64,000 bases of DNA, from contig NZ_CP127174.1 in assembly GCF_030273315.1 (NCBI RefSeq), positions 496,001-560,000 on the forward strand, read 5' to 3'. Position numbers and translations under genes: made by a program. This stretch comes from Natrialbaceae archaeon AArc-T1-2 (GTDB lineage Archaea > Halobacteriota > Halobacteria > Halobacteriales > Natrialbaceae). The notes below the pieces were generated by a model. It was given only the letters and a program-made list of their open reading frames with translations, ran no database searches and was not told where the DNA came from. Positions 1 through 8,859 of this stretch are shown here, piece after piece; position 1 is the first letter of the stretch, and each line of letters opens with the position of its first letter.

Positions 1-1861
1 CGACGAAGTAGACCGCATCGGTCGACTGCGTCGATCGATAAACCACGTAGTCGTGCTCTGCAACGCCATCGTCGGGGACCGTCGCCGTCGTCGTCGACGG
101 GTACGCGCCGGTTCTGGTGATCAACGTATGGTAGGGATGGTCGGTGTACAGCCGCTGATCGGGACGGATCTCGCTCCCGCTCGGCGACCCGGTCAGCTCG
201 GCGATCGATTCGGCTGCTGCGAGTTCGGATTCGTCGTACGCCAGTCGTTCGTGTTGATCCGAAAAGACCGGGTTGTCGGCGTTGCTCTCGGCGGCAAAGA
301 TCATCGCACCCGGGTAGACGAGCACGAACACCACCAGGACGGCGACGACGATCGCAGGTGTGAGTTTCCCGCTAAGCGTTCGGAGCCCGATCGCACCGAG
401 GATCGCCATCGGCGCGTAGAGGAACGCGAACCACCGCGTCGGGATGAAGTTGTGAATCCCGAACATCGGCAGCCCGAGTACGAACACGAGCATGAACGCC
501 GTCGCCAACAAGAGCGTAAACACCGACTGTTCGGCACGACGCCTGTGGACGACGTACAGACAGCCGACGAACGTCGCCCCGAGCAAGAACAGAAAGCCGA
601 GGATGTCGATGTAGGGGACGAGCTGTTCGAGCAGTGTCGGCGTCGCTTGTGCAGCCTCGGCATCGGCTTCGTCGGATGGAGAGTCACTCGCGATGTTGAG
701 AAAGCCGGCGGACTCCTCGAGCGTCTCGGTGAAAAAGCTCAGCACCGTCGCCAGAAACGAGTCCTGCCGGTACGGCGTCAGCGACCAGACGAAGATCGTC
801 AGCCCGACGTTGAAGACGACGAGTCCGACGAGGTTGACCGGTTTCTTCACCCGGAAGACGCTCGTGTCGAGTCTCGTCAGTCCGAGTGGGCCGACGACGA
901 ACACGAGCTGTGCGACGAACGCCGCCAGTAGCAACACGAGCATGATGAACGTCGACACCTGGTGAGTGAGGATGACGGCAACGCTCAGCAGAAGCAACAC
1001 GGAGAAATCCCGGATCGTGTACTCGATTCGCATCACCCGCAACAGCGCATACAGCATCCCGAGGAAAAAGACGAGCCCCAGACTCGTCGGGATGAGGTGG
1101 ATCCCCCACATCGTGACGTGGCTGGCGACGGCATAACACGCCGTTGCCAGGATCGCCCACCGCTGTGAGACGAGCAAGTTCGTGGCTGCATAGACGAGCA
1201 AGACGGAAAGCGGCATCACGACTCCCACCGAAAGGATCACCGCGAGTCGGAGCGGGACGTCGTAAATCAGCGCCGACGCAGCCACCAGGAGGTGATAGAA
1301 CGGCGACGCGTAGTGTTTGTCATCGGAGATCGCACCGAGCGATCGCTCCGTCAGGATCGCGTGTGTGAGCTCCGCGTGAGTCCAGATGTCGATTCCGACG
1401 TACCCCGGCGTCGCATACAGCGCGGTAAACCGGAGGACGAACGCGAAGACGACGATCTGAACGAGCATCATCCCCGGATGGAACTCCCGATCGTCCGCGA
1501 AGACGATCTGGCCGATCAGGAGAGTCCCGACGACGCTCGCCAACCCGAAGAAAAGCGGCGTTCGGGTCCCCTGGATCACGGTTACCGTCACGAGTACCGC
1601 AAGTCCCGTCAGAACGATACTCGGGAGTGCAAGCGTCACCCTCGCCGGAAGCGTCGGCAACGACCGGGTGCCGTCGTCCTGATACAGCGCGAGGAGATAC
1701 AACACACACGCGGTTCCGAGCAGTATCGGAACCGTATTCAGATAGACCTGGGAGGTGAGAAATCGCAGCGGAAAGAGCACTACCGCGACCAGCAGACCAC
1801 AGATCGCCGCGACCGTATCGAGACGCAACGGACGCAGCTCCGACAGCGACCTATACGCCAT
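1..1861 (-). CDS. polytopic membrane protein, GT-C-like, partial (3' end off window)
   Basis: An open frame runs from the ATG at 1861 to the left edge without a stop (about 620 codons visible). It has about a dozen hydrophobic segments, starting near residue 17. A loop around residues 155-162 carries the acidic motif GIDIWTH, in the place where GT-C glycosyltransferases keep a catalytic Asp. A long soluble tail begins near residue 540. The start overlaps the stop of the glycosyltransferase gene by 11 nt, so it is the last visible gene of the glycan operon. A role in assembling or transferring a surface glycan is inferred from context and topology. It could also be a flippase-like or purely structural membrane protein. 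Confidence 0.75.
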   Translation of the reverse strand, partial: MAYRSLSELRPLRLDTVAAICGLLVAVVLFPLRFLTSQVYLNTVPILLGTACVLYLLALYQDDGTRSLPTLPARVTLALPSIVLTGLAVLVTVTVIQGTRTPLFFGLASVVGTLLIGQIVFADDREFHPGMMLVQIVVFAFVLRFTALYATPGYVGIDIWTHAELTHAILTERSLGAISDDKHYASPFYHLLVAASALIYDVPLRLAVILSVGVVMPLSVLLVYAATNLLVSQRWAILATACYAVASHVTMWGIHLIPTSLGLVFFLGMLYALLRVMRIEYTIRDFSVLLLLSVAVILTHQVSTFIMLVLLLAAFVAQLVFVVGPLGLTRLDTSVFRVKKPVNLVGLVVFNVGLTIFVWSLTPYRQDSFLATVLSFFTETLEESAGFLNIASDSPSDEADAEAAQATPTLLEQLVPYIDILGFLFLLGATFVGCLYVVHRRRAEQSVFTLLLATAFMLVFVLGLPMFGIHNFIPTRWFAFLYAPMAILGAIGLRTLSGKLTPAIVVAVLVVFVLVYPGAMIFAAESNADNPVFSDQHERLAYDESELAAAESIAELTGSPSGSEIRPDQRLYTDHPYHTLITRTGAYPSTTTATVPDDGVAEHDYVVYRSTQSTDAVYFV

Positions 1862-2819
1862 GGCTGACACCCGTTCGATGGTCGAGACCGTCGCCTCGCT
1901 GGAGCACCCGGCGGTAGACGTCGAGGAGACGATCCCCGAGCGACTCGAGTCCGAGCCCATCGATCACGTTCCGACCGTCGGATCGGCCCCCGTCGGCGAG
2001 AAGTCGCTCGAGGCCGGCGACGAGTTCGTCGTCGTCGTCGCTTACGATACAGCGTGTCACCCCCTCGAGCGTCTCCCGGACGAAGCCGACGTCGGTCGAG
2101 ACGATCGGCAGGTTACACGCAGCCGCTTCCTTGACGACCATCGGGCCGCTTTCACGTTCCGACGTGACGAGGAGGACGTCGCTCGCGTTCATGTAGTACG
2201 GAATTAGCTCGTACTCGACGTTTGACACCGTCCGCAGGTCGACGTCGGCGTCGACGTCTGCCCGCTCGAGGAGCCGTCTCGCTCGCGGGAAGTCCTTGAC
2301 CGACCGGGTCCGGTCGTACGGAAAGAGTGCGATCGGGCGATCGGTGTCCCAGCCGACGCGTTCGCGGGCCTCTCCTCGCGGGATCGGCCTGAACAGGTCG
2401 GTGTCGACGCCGAACGGGATCAGTTCGTGTTCGGTCTCGAGTTCGGCCGACATCGCCGGGCTCGGGACGATCGCGGCGTCCGACCGGCGGGCACCGAACC
2501 GGCTCAACGAGCGAAGCCAGGAGCGCTCGCTCATCAGGTCCGTCCCCCACAGGGTCACGACGACCGGCCGGACCGGCTGGGCGATCGCGAACGGGGCGAC
2601 GAGCCCGTAGTTCGCGTGTACCAGGTCGTACTCTCCGGATCGGATCGCCGACAGCACCCTCCGGTAGAACGTCGCGTACGCCGTCGGCGGGCGGGACGAA
2701 TCACCCCCGTGCTCGCCGGGGACGCCGAGGACTGTACAGTCGATGCCACGATCTTCGAGTACGGCGACCTGCTGGTCGAAAAACGGCCGTGGCGACGTGA
2801 CCAGCTGTAACACGTGCAT
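1851..2819 (-). CDS. GT4-type glycosyltransferase
   Basis: 322 residues with two Rossmann-like halves typical of GT-B enzymes. The N-terminal acceptor half begins MHVLQLVTSP. The C-terminal nucleotide-sugar half carries the GT4 E-x7-E motif (E223 to E231, within ESGPMVVKEA). LWGTD near residue 90 and IPFGVD near residue 134 are also typical of the family. Upstream in-frame codons reach 2951, but they overlap the preceding gene, and the ATG at 2819 lies 2 nt past that gene's stop, so 2819 is preferred. It probably adds one sugar to a surface or exopolysaccharide glycan using the product of the neighbouring dehydrogenase; donor and acceptor cannot be read from sequence. Confidence 0.88.
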   Translation of the reverse strand: MHVLQLVTSPRPFFDQQVAVLEDRGIDCTVLGVPGEHGGDSSRPPTAYATFYRRVLSAIRSGEYDLVHANYGLVAPFAIAQPVRPVVVTLWGTDLMSERSWLRSLSRFGARRSDAAIVPSPAMSAELETEHELIPFGVDTDLFRPIPRGEARERVGWDTDRPIALFPYDRTRSVKDFPRARRLLERADVDADVDLRTVSNVEYELIPYYMNASDVLLVTSERESGPMVVKEAAACNLPIVSTDVGFVRETLEGVTRCIVSDDDDELVAGLERLLADGGRSDGRNVIDGLGLESLGDRLLDVYRRVLQRGDGLDHRTGVSHGV

Positions 2820-2821
2820 CG

Positions 2822-3889
2822 TTATCCCGTGTTGGCGACAGGCGGCGTTCGGTCGGTCCGATGTGATCGCGCGAGCGTTTCGAGCTGTTGGACGACGAGA
2901 TCCGCCACGTCGATCTGGTCCTCGAGCAGTCGTTGGCGACGCCGTACCCACGTGCTTCGCGGCTGTTCGACGATCGACGCGGCCCGCTCGAGTCCGCGGA
3001 CGTGTCGCTTCGCGCCATGGAAGCCGAACAACAGACCGTACTTCCCCCCGAGCTCGTCCGTATACCCGAGCGAAAGGGGGTTTACGTACACTGCCGGCGT
3101 GCCGAGGACGGCCGCCTCCGCGGCGGTCGTCGCCCCTTCGCTCAGGACGACGTCGGCGTAGGCGAGCAGGTCGTGCATTCGATCGGGCGACGTCGTGAAC
3201 TGGTAGGATTCGAGTTCGGGCGGTAGCGTTCCTTCTGCCGCGAGTAAGACCCGCAAGCCAGCGTCCTCGAGCCGATCGACGATTGCACCCGGTTCGTCGA
3301 CGCCGCCGTGGCCGACGTCGTGTGAGGCCTGCCAGCTACTCAGCCGAACGACAGCGTATCGGTCCTCGTAGCCCAGCCCGACCGCATCGAGAACGGCCGG
3401 ATCGGGAGCGAACCGGTCGGGATGGAGGTACGCGAGTTCGTGATAGCCCGGATAGGTCACCTGCTTCGGCCCGAGGTCGTCCCGGTAACACTCCGGCGTA
3501 CAGATCACGTCCGCGAACGGGTACGCGAGTGTCGTAACGAACGTCGCGTGTTCGGTGTCGTAGTAGACCAGGCTCTTCGCGCGTGTCATCGACCCGACGT
3601 GTGAGGCGGCGACGCCGCCGATCGCCGTAACCACGTCCGGGTCGATCCGGCGTACCCGCCGCAGGAGCCGCGTCTCGTAGGTCGCTTGCACCGCTGCGAG
3701 CGAGACCAGCGAATTCGATTCGCCGGCCAACACCTCGTGATCGATGTCGTAGGCCTCGAGGAGGTCGATCGCCACGTCGTTTTCGCGTGCGAAGACGGAG
3801 ACCTCGTGGCCGCGAGCCGTGAGCTCCTCGATCGGGTGGCGAAAGAAGTGAACGTGACCGGGATGTTGAATCGTAACCACGATTCGCAT
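2822..3889 (-). CDS. DUF354 family protein (UDP-GlcNAc 2-epimerase / GT-B-like fold)
   Basis: 355 residues. The start MRIVVTIQHPGHVHFFRHPI, a nearby His-Pro pair and the later SEGATTAAEAAVLGTPAV stretch match the archaeal DUF354 family, whose fold resembles UDP-N-acetylglucosamine 2-epimerase and GT-B glycosyltransferases. It sits 48 nt after the nucleotide-sugar dehydrogenase and 2 nt before the GT4 gene, so co-transcription is likely. The context points to nucleotide-sugar processing or sugar transfer in surface-glycan synthesis. No member-specific reaction can be assigned from the sequence. Confidence 0.85.
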   Translation of the reverse strand: MRIVVTIQHPGHVHFFRHPIEELTARGHEVSVFARENDVAIDLLEAYDIDHEVLAGESNSLVSLAAVQATYETRLLRRVRRIDPDVVTAIGGVAASHVGSMTRAKSLVYYDTEHATFVTTLAYPFADVICTPECYRDDLGPKQVTYPGYHELAYLHPDRFAPDPAVLDAVGLGYEDRYAVVRLSSWQASHDVGHGGVDEPGAIVDRLEDAGLRVLLAAEGTLPPELESYQFTTSPDRMHDLLAYADVVLSEGATTAAEAAVLGTPAVYVNPLSLGYTDELGGKYGLLFGFHGAKRHVRGLERAASIVEQPRSTWVRRRQRLLEDQIDVADLVVQQLETLARSHRTDRTPPVANTG

Positions 3890-3937
3890 CTCACGCCACC
3901 TCCGCGTCCCCGATGCCGTCTCGGTGCGCGCTCATGG

Positions 3938-5338
3938 TCACACCCTCCGGTAGAGAAACCCCGCCTCGACGGCCGACGCCTCCTCGAGTGCACCCGTCAC
4001 GTCGATCAGTGCGGGGTCGGGTTCCAGTTCGGATGCGACAGCCTCGAGATCCAGCTGCTCGAACTCCGCGTGTGGCGTCGCGAGCAAGATGGCGTCGAAT
4101 CCCTCGAACGAGAGCGTCGACTGTACGTCGATGTCGAACGCGTCTCGGACCGCGTCGTCGTCCGCGAAGGGGTCGAAGCCCGCGACGTCGACGTCGTACT
4201 CCGCGAGGCTGTCGACGACGTCGGCGACCTTCGAGCTCCGGATGTCGGCGACGCCCGGTTTGTACGACAGTCCAAGCACCAGTACGCGACTCTCACGCAG
4301 CGTCTTGTGACACCGATTGAGCGCCTTGATCGTCAGTTCGGCGACGTGGTCGGGCATCGACTCGTTTACCGTTCGGCTCGTCTGCAGAAGTTCCGGCTCG
4401 AACCCCTCCTGGGCCGCGCGGTACGCAAAGAAGTACGGATCGACCGGAATGCAGTGACCGCCGACCAGCCCCGGCCGGTAGTCGTGGAAGTTCCACTTCG
4501 TGCCGGCGGCCTCGAGGACGGCTTGGGTGTCGACGCCCATCCGCTCGAGCGCCATCGAGAGTTCGTTGACGAACGCGATGTTGAGATCGCGCTGGGCGTT
4601 CTCGACGACCTTGCACGCCTCGGCGACCTCGATCGACGGCGCACGGTAGACGCCCGCATCGACGACCGACTCATAAAGCGCCGCCACGTCCTCGAGGACG
4701 GTCTCGTTCTGTGCACTGACGACTTTGACGACGTCCTCGAGACCGTGATCCGGGTCGCCCGGCGTGGCGCGTTCCGGCGAGTACCCGACGAAAAAGTCCT
4801 CGGCGGCAGTGAATCCGGACGCCTCCTCGAGTGCTGGAACGAGCACCTCACGAGTCGAGCCCGGGTAGACCGTCGACTCGAGGATCACCGTCGTTCCCGG
4901 TTTCATCTTCGAGCCGACCGTCGCCGCGGCGCTCTCGACGTAGCCGAGGTCAGGCCGATCGTTGCCATCGATCGGCGTCGGGACGGCGATGACGACGTAA
5001 TCCGCCTCGCCGATTTCGGCCGCATCGGAGGTGTACGAGATAGCATCGTGTTGCACCCGCTCGTCCGAGAGATCGCCCGTCGTATCGACGCCGCGTTGCA
5101 GTCGATCGATCGTCCCGTCGTCGACGTCGTATCCGATCACGCGGTAGTTCGACTGCGCAAAACCGACCGCAAGCGGCAACCCGACGTAACCGAGCCCGAC
5201 GACGCAGATCGTCGTCTCCCGTGTCGACCGTTCCTCGGTACGCTCGAGAGCGGTTTCGCTGTTCGTCGCGTCGAACGCATATCGGTCGCTCGCTCGATCG
5301 TCGTCTCGCTCGTCCGCGTCGTTGATTATCGTGGTCAT
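3938..5338 (-). CDS. nucleotide-sugar dehydrogenase (UDP-glucose/UDP-ManNAc 6-dehydrogenase family)
   Basis: 466 residues. The NAD-binding GxGxxG is at 48-53 (VGLGYVGLPLA). The central domain holds the conserved Lys near 243 (EACKVVENAQ). The catalytic Cys is near 296 in GGHCIPVDPYF. These define the four-electron dehydrogenases that turn a UDP-hexose into a UDP-uronic acid. The GGHCIPVDP form and family pattern fit the UDP-N-acetyl-D-mannosamine (WecC-like) branch, but UDP-glucose cannot be excluded. An acidic tail of about 44 residues precedes the Rossmann fold, so the true start could lie further in. It is the first gene of the minus-strand glycan operon. A promoter-like module shared with glmS and the surface-protein gene lies 115 nt upstream. 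Confidence 0.93.
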   Translation of the reverse strand: MTTIINDADERDDDRASDRYAFDATNSETALERTEERSTRETTICVVGLGYVGLPLAVGFAQSNYRVIGYDVDDGTIDRLQRGVDTTGDLSDERVQHDAISYTSDAAEIGEADYVVIAVPTPIDGNDRPDLGYVESAAATVGSKMKPGTTVILESTVYPGSTREVLVPALEEASGFTAAEDFFVGYSPERATPGDPDHGLEDVVKVVSAQNETVLEDVAALYESVVDAGVYRAPSIEVAEACKVVENAQRDLNIAFVNELSMALERMGVDTQAVLEAAGTKWNFHDYRPGLVGGHCIPVDPYFFAYRAAQEGFEPELLQTSRTVNESMPDHVAELTIKALNRCHKTLRESRVLVLGLSYKPGVADIRSSKVADVVDSLAEYDVDVAGFDPFADDDAVRDAFDIDVQSTLSFEGFDAILLATPHAEFEQLDLEAVASELEPDPALIDVTGALEEASAVEAGFLYRRV

Positions 5339-5452
5339 GGCTGATACGTTCCGTGGCCGTCACACGCGATCGTGTGACCGGGCTTCGATCGGTACGGGTA
5401 CGCCCCGAAACCGGCGGGGGTACGCCTCGAGTTCGTTGACTCGTCCGGGCCA

Positions 5453-5476
5453 GTTTACTATACCACGAATAAACAG
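5453..5476 (-). promoter_or_regulatory. shared promoter-like module, copy 1 (nucleotide-sugar dehydrogenase)
   Basis: On the minus strand this reads CTGTTTATTCGTGG followed by TATAGTAAAC. It aligns with the sites at 6413-6437 and 10190-10214 (consensus GTYTTATYCGYCG then TATAGTRA). A GTAC-type half-site lies a short distance further upstream, as at the other copies. It is 115 nt upstream of the dehydrogenase ATG, which implies a leader if it is the core promoter. Confidence 0.5.
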
Positions 5477-5626
5477 TTGCAGCAGTACGACCGGTCGACG
5501 TCCCCGTCGCTTCGGGGCCACTATCGGATTCGCCGGACCAAAGTTGATGCAATGGTACGGATCCTTAGAACGTTGTTAAGCCCGCTGTATCAGTCTATAA
5601 TGAAGGTCCCGTAGCTCCCGTTATCG

Positions 5627-6346
5627 ATGCGGTCGGCGTCGCTCACGGTCGCCGTGAGCGAGTCAGTCGACCGTAGTAGAACTGCGAAACCCATGGTGTC
5701 ATATCTCCCGACCGGAGTCGGAACCGCACTCGTGTCGAGCCCAACCACCACTGTGTCGGTCGAGACGGTTCCGCTCTCGACGTCTTATGGCGCGTACGCG
5801 GTTGTATCGTCGCTCGGGATCGGCGACCGATCAGGGGGGTCGTCGTCCTGGATGCAGCCGCTTCGCGCGGCGTGGTCCTGGGAGATGGCCCTGGTCGCGG
5901 TTCTCTTTTTATTGATCGGTGTACTCGTCGCGTTACGCGCGACAGAAGTGCTTTCAGAACGCGACGTCGACATTCCGTTTCGTTCGACGGTTACGGGCGT
6001 GACGAACGAACCGGGCGAGACGGACCGCTCGCAACCCGACGATCGCTCGGGCTACGAACGGTACCTCTCACCGGAGACGCCGCCGGAGCTTTTAAGCGAC
6101 GAGGGAAAGGTCGTTCGGCTGCTCGTCGCAAACGACGGATACGTTCGCCAACACCAGATCGCCGACGAGACCGGATGGTCGAAGTCGAAAGTGAGCCGTA
6201 TCTGCTCACAGATGCACGCCGAGGGGACGATAGAGAAACGATCGATCGGTCGCGAGAACGTCATCACCCTGGCCGAAGTCGAACTAGACGAATACGGCTC
6301 CGACGACGTCGAAAATCCGTTCTCTCGTAATTCGGGCACTCGATAA
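5627..6346 (+). CDS. membrane-anchored winged-helix regulator
   Basis: 239 residues. The N-terminal third is Ser/Thr/Val-rich and probably extracytoplasmic. One hydrophobic helix follows near residues 86-106 (MALVAVLFLLIGVLVAL). A C-terminal winged helix-turn-helix occupies about 155-215 (KVVRLLVANDGYVRQHQIAD, then WSKSKVSRICSQM). This layout is common in haloarchaeal membrane-bound MarR-like regulators. A later ATG at 5693 is a possible start. It lies between the divergent glycan operon and glmS, so it could control surface-polymer genes, but no target is shown. A weaker version of the shared promoter-like module (5570-5602) precedes it. Confidence 0.82.
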   Translation: MRSASLTVAVSESVDRSRTAKPMVSYLPTGVGTALVSSPTTTVSVETVPLSTSYGAYAVVSSLGIGDRSGGSSSWMQPLRAAWSWEMALVAVLFLLIGVLVALRATEVLSERDVDIPFRSTVTGVTNEPGETDRSQPDDRSGYERYLSPETPPELLSDEGKVVRLLVANDGYVRQHQIADETGWSKSKVSRICSQMHAEGTIEKRSIGRENVITLAEVELDEYGSDDVENPFSRNSGTR

Positions 6347-6412
6347 CGACGATCGCCCGGCTCGAAAATTGTCGCAGCTGAAACCGTCTTTCGTACGGTA
6401 TAACCCATGGCG

Positions 6413-6437
6413 ACCGTCTTATCCGTCGTATAGTAAT
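6413..6437 (+). promoter_or_regulatory. shared promoter-like module, copy 2 (glmS)
   Basis: ACCGTCTTATCCGTCG followed by TATAGTAAT. It is preceded at 6394-6399 by GTACGG. It matches the surface-protein copy (10190-10214) at nearly every position and lies about 190 nt upstream of the glmS ATG. TTAT and GTATAG could each serve as a TATA element. Confidence 0.5.
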
Positions 6438-6629
6438 GGCTGCTGTTTCCCTTAGCAGCGCGTGGAGACCCCCGCCCGTCCAGCAGTGGACGACACGCGG
6501 GTAGGTGATACCAATGACACGGAACAGTACTGCACTCCGGGCAGCGGTCTCGAACCGATCCAGTACGATCAGGACAGCCGCTCGTCGGCACCCCCAGGAC
6601 GTGCCATCCCGGGAGGGGGTGGGCGGCTG

Positions 6630-8438
6630 ATGTGTGGCATCATCGCACGGGTCGGTGACGGCAACGCGACGGAGACGCTGCTTTCGGGACTCGAGAACCT
6701 CGAGTACCGGGGGTACGATTCGGCGGGGATCGCGGTTCAGAACGGATCGGGCGTCAAGGTTCACAAGTGCTCCGGCGACGTCTCCGACCTCGAGTCGACG
6801 CTCGATTCCCGTCCGTCCGGAAACGTCGGGATCGGGCACACGCGCTGGAGCACGCACGGGCCGCCGACCGACGAGAACGCACACCCGCACACGGACACGG
6901 CAGGCGACGTCGCAGTCGTCCACAACGGCGTCATCGACAACTACGATCAGCTCAGGACGGAACTCCAGGCAAACGGCCACGTGTTCGAAAGCGACACCGA
7001 TACGGAAGTGATCCCACATCTCATCGACGAGTACCGGGAGACGACCGGCGACACCGAACAGGCGGTTCGGCGAGCCGTCGACACGCTCGAGGGCAGCTAC
7101 GCCATCGCTGCGATCGTCGACGGTGAAGAACGGATCTACGCCGCACGCAAGGGATCGCCGCTCGTTCTCGGAGTCGACGACGAGGAGTGGTTCCTCGCGA
7201 GCGACGTCCCCGCATTCCTCGAGTACACCGACGAGGTGATCTACCTCGAGGACGGCGACCTCGTCGTCCTCGAGCCCGACTCCTACCGGCTCACCGATCT
7301 CGAGGGCAATCCGATCGATCGGTCGGTAGACACCGTCGACTGGGATCCAAAAGACGCCGGGAAAGGCGAGTACGATCACTACATGAAAAAGGAGATCCAC
7401 TCCCAGCCGACGGCGCTCTCGAACACGATCGAGGGCCGGATAGACGACGGCGACGTCGACTTCGCGGACCTCCCGCCCGGCGCGTTCGCCGACGTCGAGT
7501 CCGTCCAGCTCGTCGCCTGCGGGACGTCGTATCACGCGGCGATGTACGGCGGACAGCTGTTACGAGCGGCCGGCATCCCGGCGACGGCCCTCCGTGCGAG
7601 CGAGTACGAATCGGTCGCAGGCCCGGTCGACGAGAACACGCTCGTCGTCGCGGTTACCCAAAGTGGCGAAACTGCCGATACGCTCGAGGCCGTCCGGACC
7701 GGCAGCGCTCGAGGTGGGCGGACGCTCGCGGTCACCAACGTGGTCGGCTCGACCGCCGCACGCGAGACCGACGAGGCGATCTACATCCGAGCCGGTCCGG
7801 AAGTCGGCGTCGCAGCGACGAAGACGTACTCCTCGCAGGTCGTCACGCTCGCGTTGCTCTCCCAGCGCATCGCCGCGGACGTCCCCGATGCGACGCCCGC
7901 CGACGACCGGGCGGCGATGCTCGATGCGCTCGCGGACCTGCCACGACACGTCGAGACGGTCTTAGAGACGAGTCGGGCCGAAACGCTCGCAGCGGAGACC
8001 CTCGAGAGCGAGGCGTACGTCTTCGTCGGCAACGGGTTCGGCCACTCGGTGGCACTCGAAGGGGCGTTGAAGTTCAAAGAGATCACGTATGAGCACGCGG
8101 AGGGATTCGCCTCGGGGCAGCTCAAACACGGTCCGCTCGCGCTCGTGACCGAAGAGACACCCCTGTTCGCGGTCTGTACGGGTGGTGACGACGAGAAGAC
8201 GAAGACGAACGCGATCGAGGCCCGCTCGCGCGGTGCGCCGGTCGTCGCCGTCGGCCCCGACGACCATCCGCTCTGTGACGTCGCGGACGCTCACCTGTCG
8301 GTGCCCGAAACGCATCCGGTCTGGGCAGGGCTGCTCGCGAACGTCCAGTTACAGCTGCTTTCTTACTACGCTGCGAAGCTGCTCGAGCGACCGATCGACA
8401 AGCCGCGCAACCTCGCAAAGAGCGTGACGGTCGAGTAA
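6630..8438 (+). CDS. glmS: glutamine--fructose-6-phosphate aminotransferase (isomerizing)
   Basis: 602 residues. It makes glucosamine-6-phosphate from fructose-6-phosphate and glutamine, the first step to UDP-GlcNAc. The start was placed at MCGIIARVG because Cys2 must become the N-terminal nucleophile of the Ntn-type glutaminase; the in-frame extension back to 6462 would bury it. GTRWSTHG-type glutaminase residues follow (IGHTRWSTHG near 68-77). Two SIS domains follow, with CGTSYHAAMYGG and VGNGFGHSVALEGAL. The C-terminal KPRNLAKSVTVE holds the conserved Lys. A GGAGG lies about 14 nt before the ATG. Its product would feed the surface-glycan genes next door. Confidence 0.97.
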   Translation: MCGIIARVGDGNATETLLSGLENLEYRGYDSAGIAVQNGSGVKVHKCSGDVSDLESTLDSRPSGNVGIGHTRWSTHGPPTDENAHPHTDTAGDVAVVHNGVIDNYDQLRTELQANGHVFESDTDTEVIPHLIDEYRETTGDTEQAVRRAVDTLEGSYAIAAIVDGEERIYAARKGSPLVLGVDDEEWFLASDVPAFLEYTDEVIYLEDGDLVVLEPDSYRLTDLEGNPIDRSVDTVDWDPKDAGKGEYDHYMKKEIHSQPTALSNTIEGRIDDGDVDFADLPPGAFADVESVQLVACGTSYHAAMYGGQLLRAAGIPATALRASEYESVAGPVDENTLVVAVTQSGETADTLEAVRTGSARGGRTLAVTNVVGSTAARETDEAIYIRAGPEVGVAATKTYSSQVVTLALLSQRIAADVPDATPADDRAAMLDALADLPRHVETVLETSRAETLAAETLESEAYVFVGNGFGHSVALEGALKFKEITYEHAEGFASGQLKHGPLALVTEETPLFAVCTGGDDEKTKTNAIEARSRGAPVVAVGPDDHPLCDVADAHLSVPETHPVWAGLLANVQLQLLSYYAAKLLERPIDKPRNLAKSVTVE

Positions 8439-8686
8439 GTTCTTCCGCCCTCTGAGAACGAATTTTCTGCCGTTCCGATCCGACTCTGTGCGCGGACACG
8501 TGTTACTTGTTGGGTGGCGGGCCTGCCATCGTGACGTGGTTTGTGTCATCGGGTGTCGGCGTCCTCCCCGACCGCAAGGGTCGGAGCATCCGTCTTGTAC
8601 CGCCTGTGAATATAGCGCGCGAAGTCACCTCCGTCAAGCGTCGAACCGGACACCTGCAGTCGGTTCAACTCCCGCGTTCAGGCTTG
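8439..8686. other. gene-free stretch after glmS
   Basis: No convincing coding frame is present. Around 8570-8592 there is a hairpin (CTCCCCGACC, loop gcaa, GGGTCGGAG) that resembles the stem found near right ends of haloarchaeal IS200/IS605 elements. No tnpB remnant can be read beside it, so this is only a resemblance. Otherwise nothing is recognised. Confidence 0.35.
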
Positions 8687-8765
8687 ATACTGCCGGACGT
8701 GAGTCGTGAACGATTCTCGACGCCCCGGGTGGCGAGAATCTTCACACAGTTACGTCCGATAGTAT
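8687..8765 (+). repeat. extended palindrome family 1, copy A
   Basis: 79-bp near-palindrome. The outer arms are ATACTGCCGGACGTGAG and TTACGTCCGATAGTAT. The inner arms are GATTCTCGACGCC and GGTGGCGAGAATC. Very similar copies lie at 23297-23376 and, inverted, at 62039-62117. Here it sits in the convergent gap between glmS and the surface-protein gene. Confidence 0.9.
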
Positions 8766-8795
8766 GAGGAATCCTTAGTACCGTTCCAAGCGTCG

Positions 8796-8841
8796 ACTGA
8801 TGAGTGAAACCGGTCAACCGCACTCGGTTTCACCCATCAGT
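8796..8841. terminator. strong hairpin between convergent genes
   Basis: ACTGATGAGTGAAACCG pairs with CGGTTTCACCCATCAGT, with a 12-nt loop and one mismatch. It lies 19 nt beyond the stop of the surface-protein gene (minus strand) and also downstream of glmS. It may protect or end transcripts of either gene. It lacks a long T tract, so function as a terminator is inference. Confidence 0.45.
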
Positions 8842-8859
8842 TCAGGCTTTGAACGCCAC

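Noticed and set aside
53-931. Plus-strand 292-residue frame near the left edge
   Set aside because: Arg/Asp-rich composition without hydrophobic or conserved pattern; it is antisense to the clear membrane-protein gene on the minus strand.
3893-3935. 14-codon frame between the dehydrogenase and DUF354 genes
   Set aside because: Too short and out of frame with the DUF354 start; may at most be a leader peptide, without evidence.
3686-5344. Plus-strand frame of 552 residues
   Set aside because: It is antisense to the nucleotide-sugar dehydrogenase and DUF354 genes, whose motifs are unmistakable; such long shadow frames are common at this G+C.
6264-7535. Minus-strand frame of 423 residues opposite glmS
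   Set aside because: It mirrors glmS codons and has no protein-like pattern.
8570-8592. Hairpin resembling the right end of an IS200/IS605 element
   Set aside because: No tnpA or tnpB remnant, left end or target motif could be found nearby, so an element call is not supported.
8655-8680. tRNA T-arm-like stretch (GTCGGTTCAACTCCCGC)
   Set aside because: No acceptor stem, D arm or anticodon arm can be folded around it.
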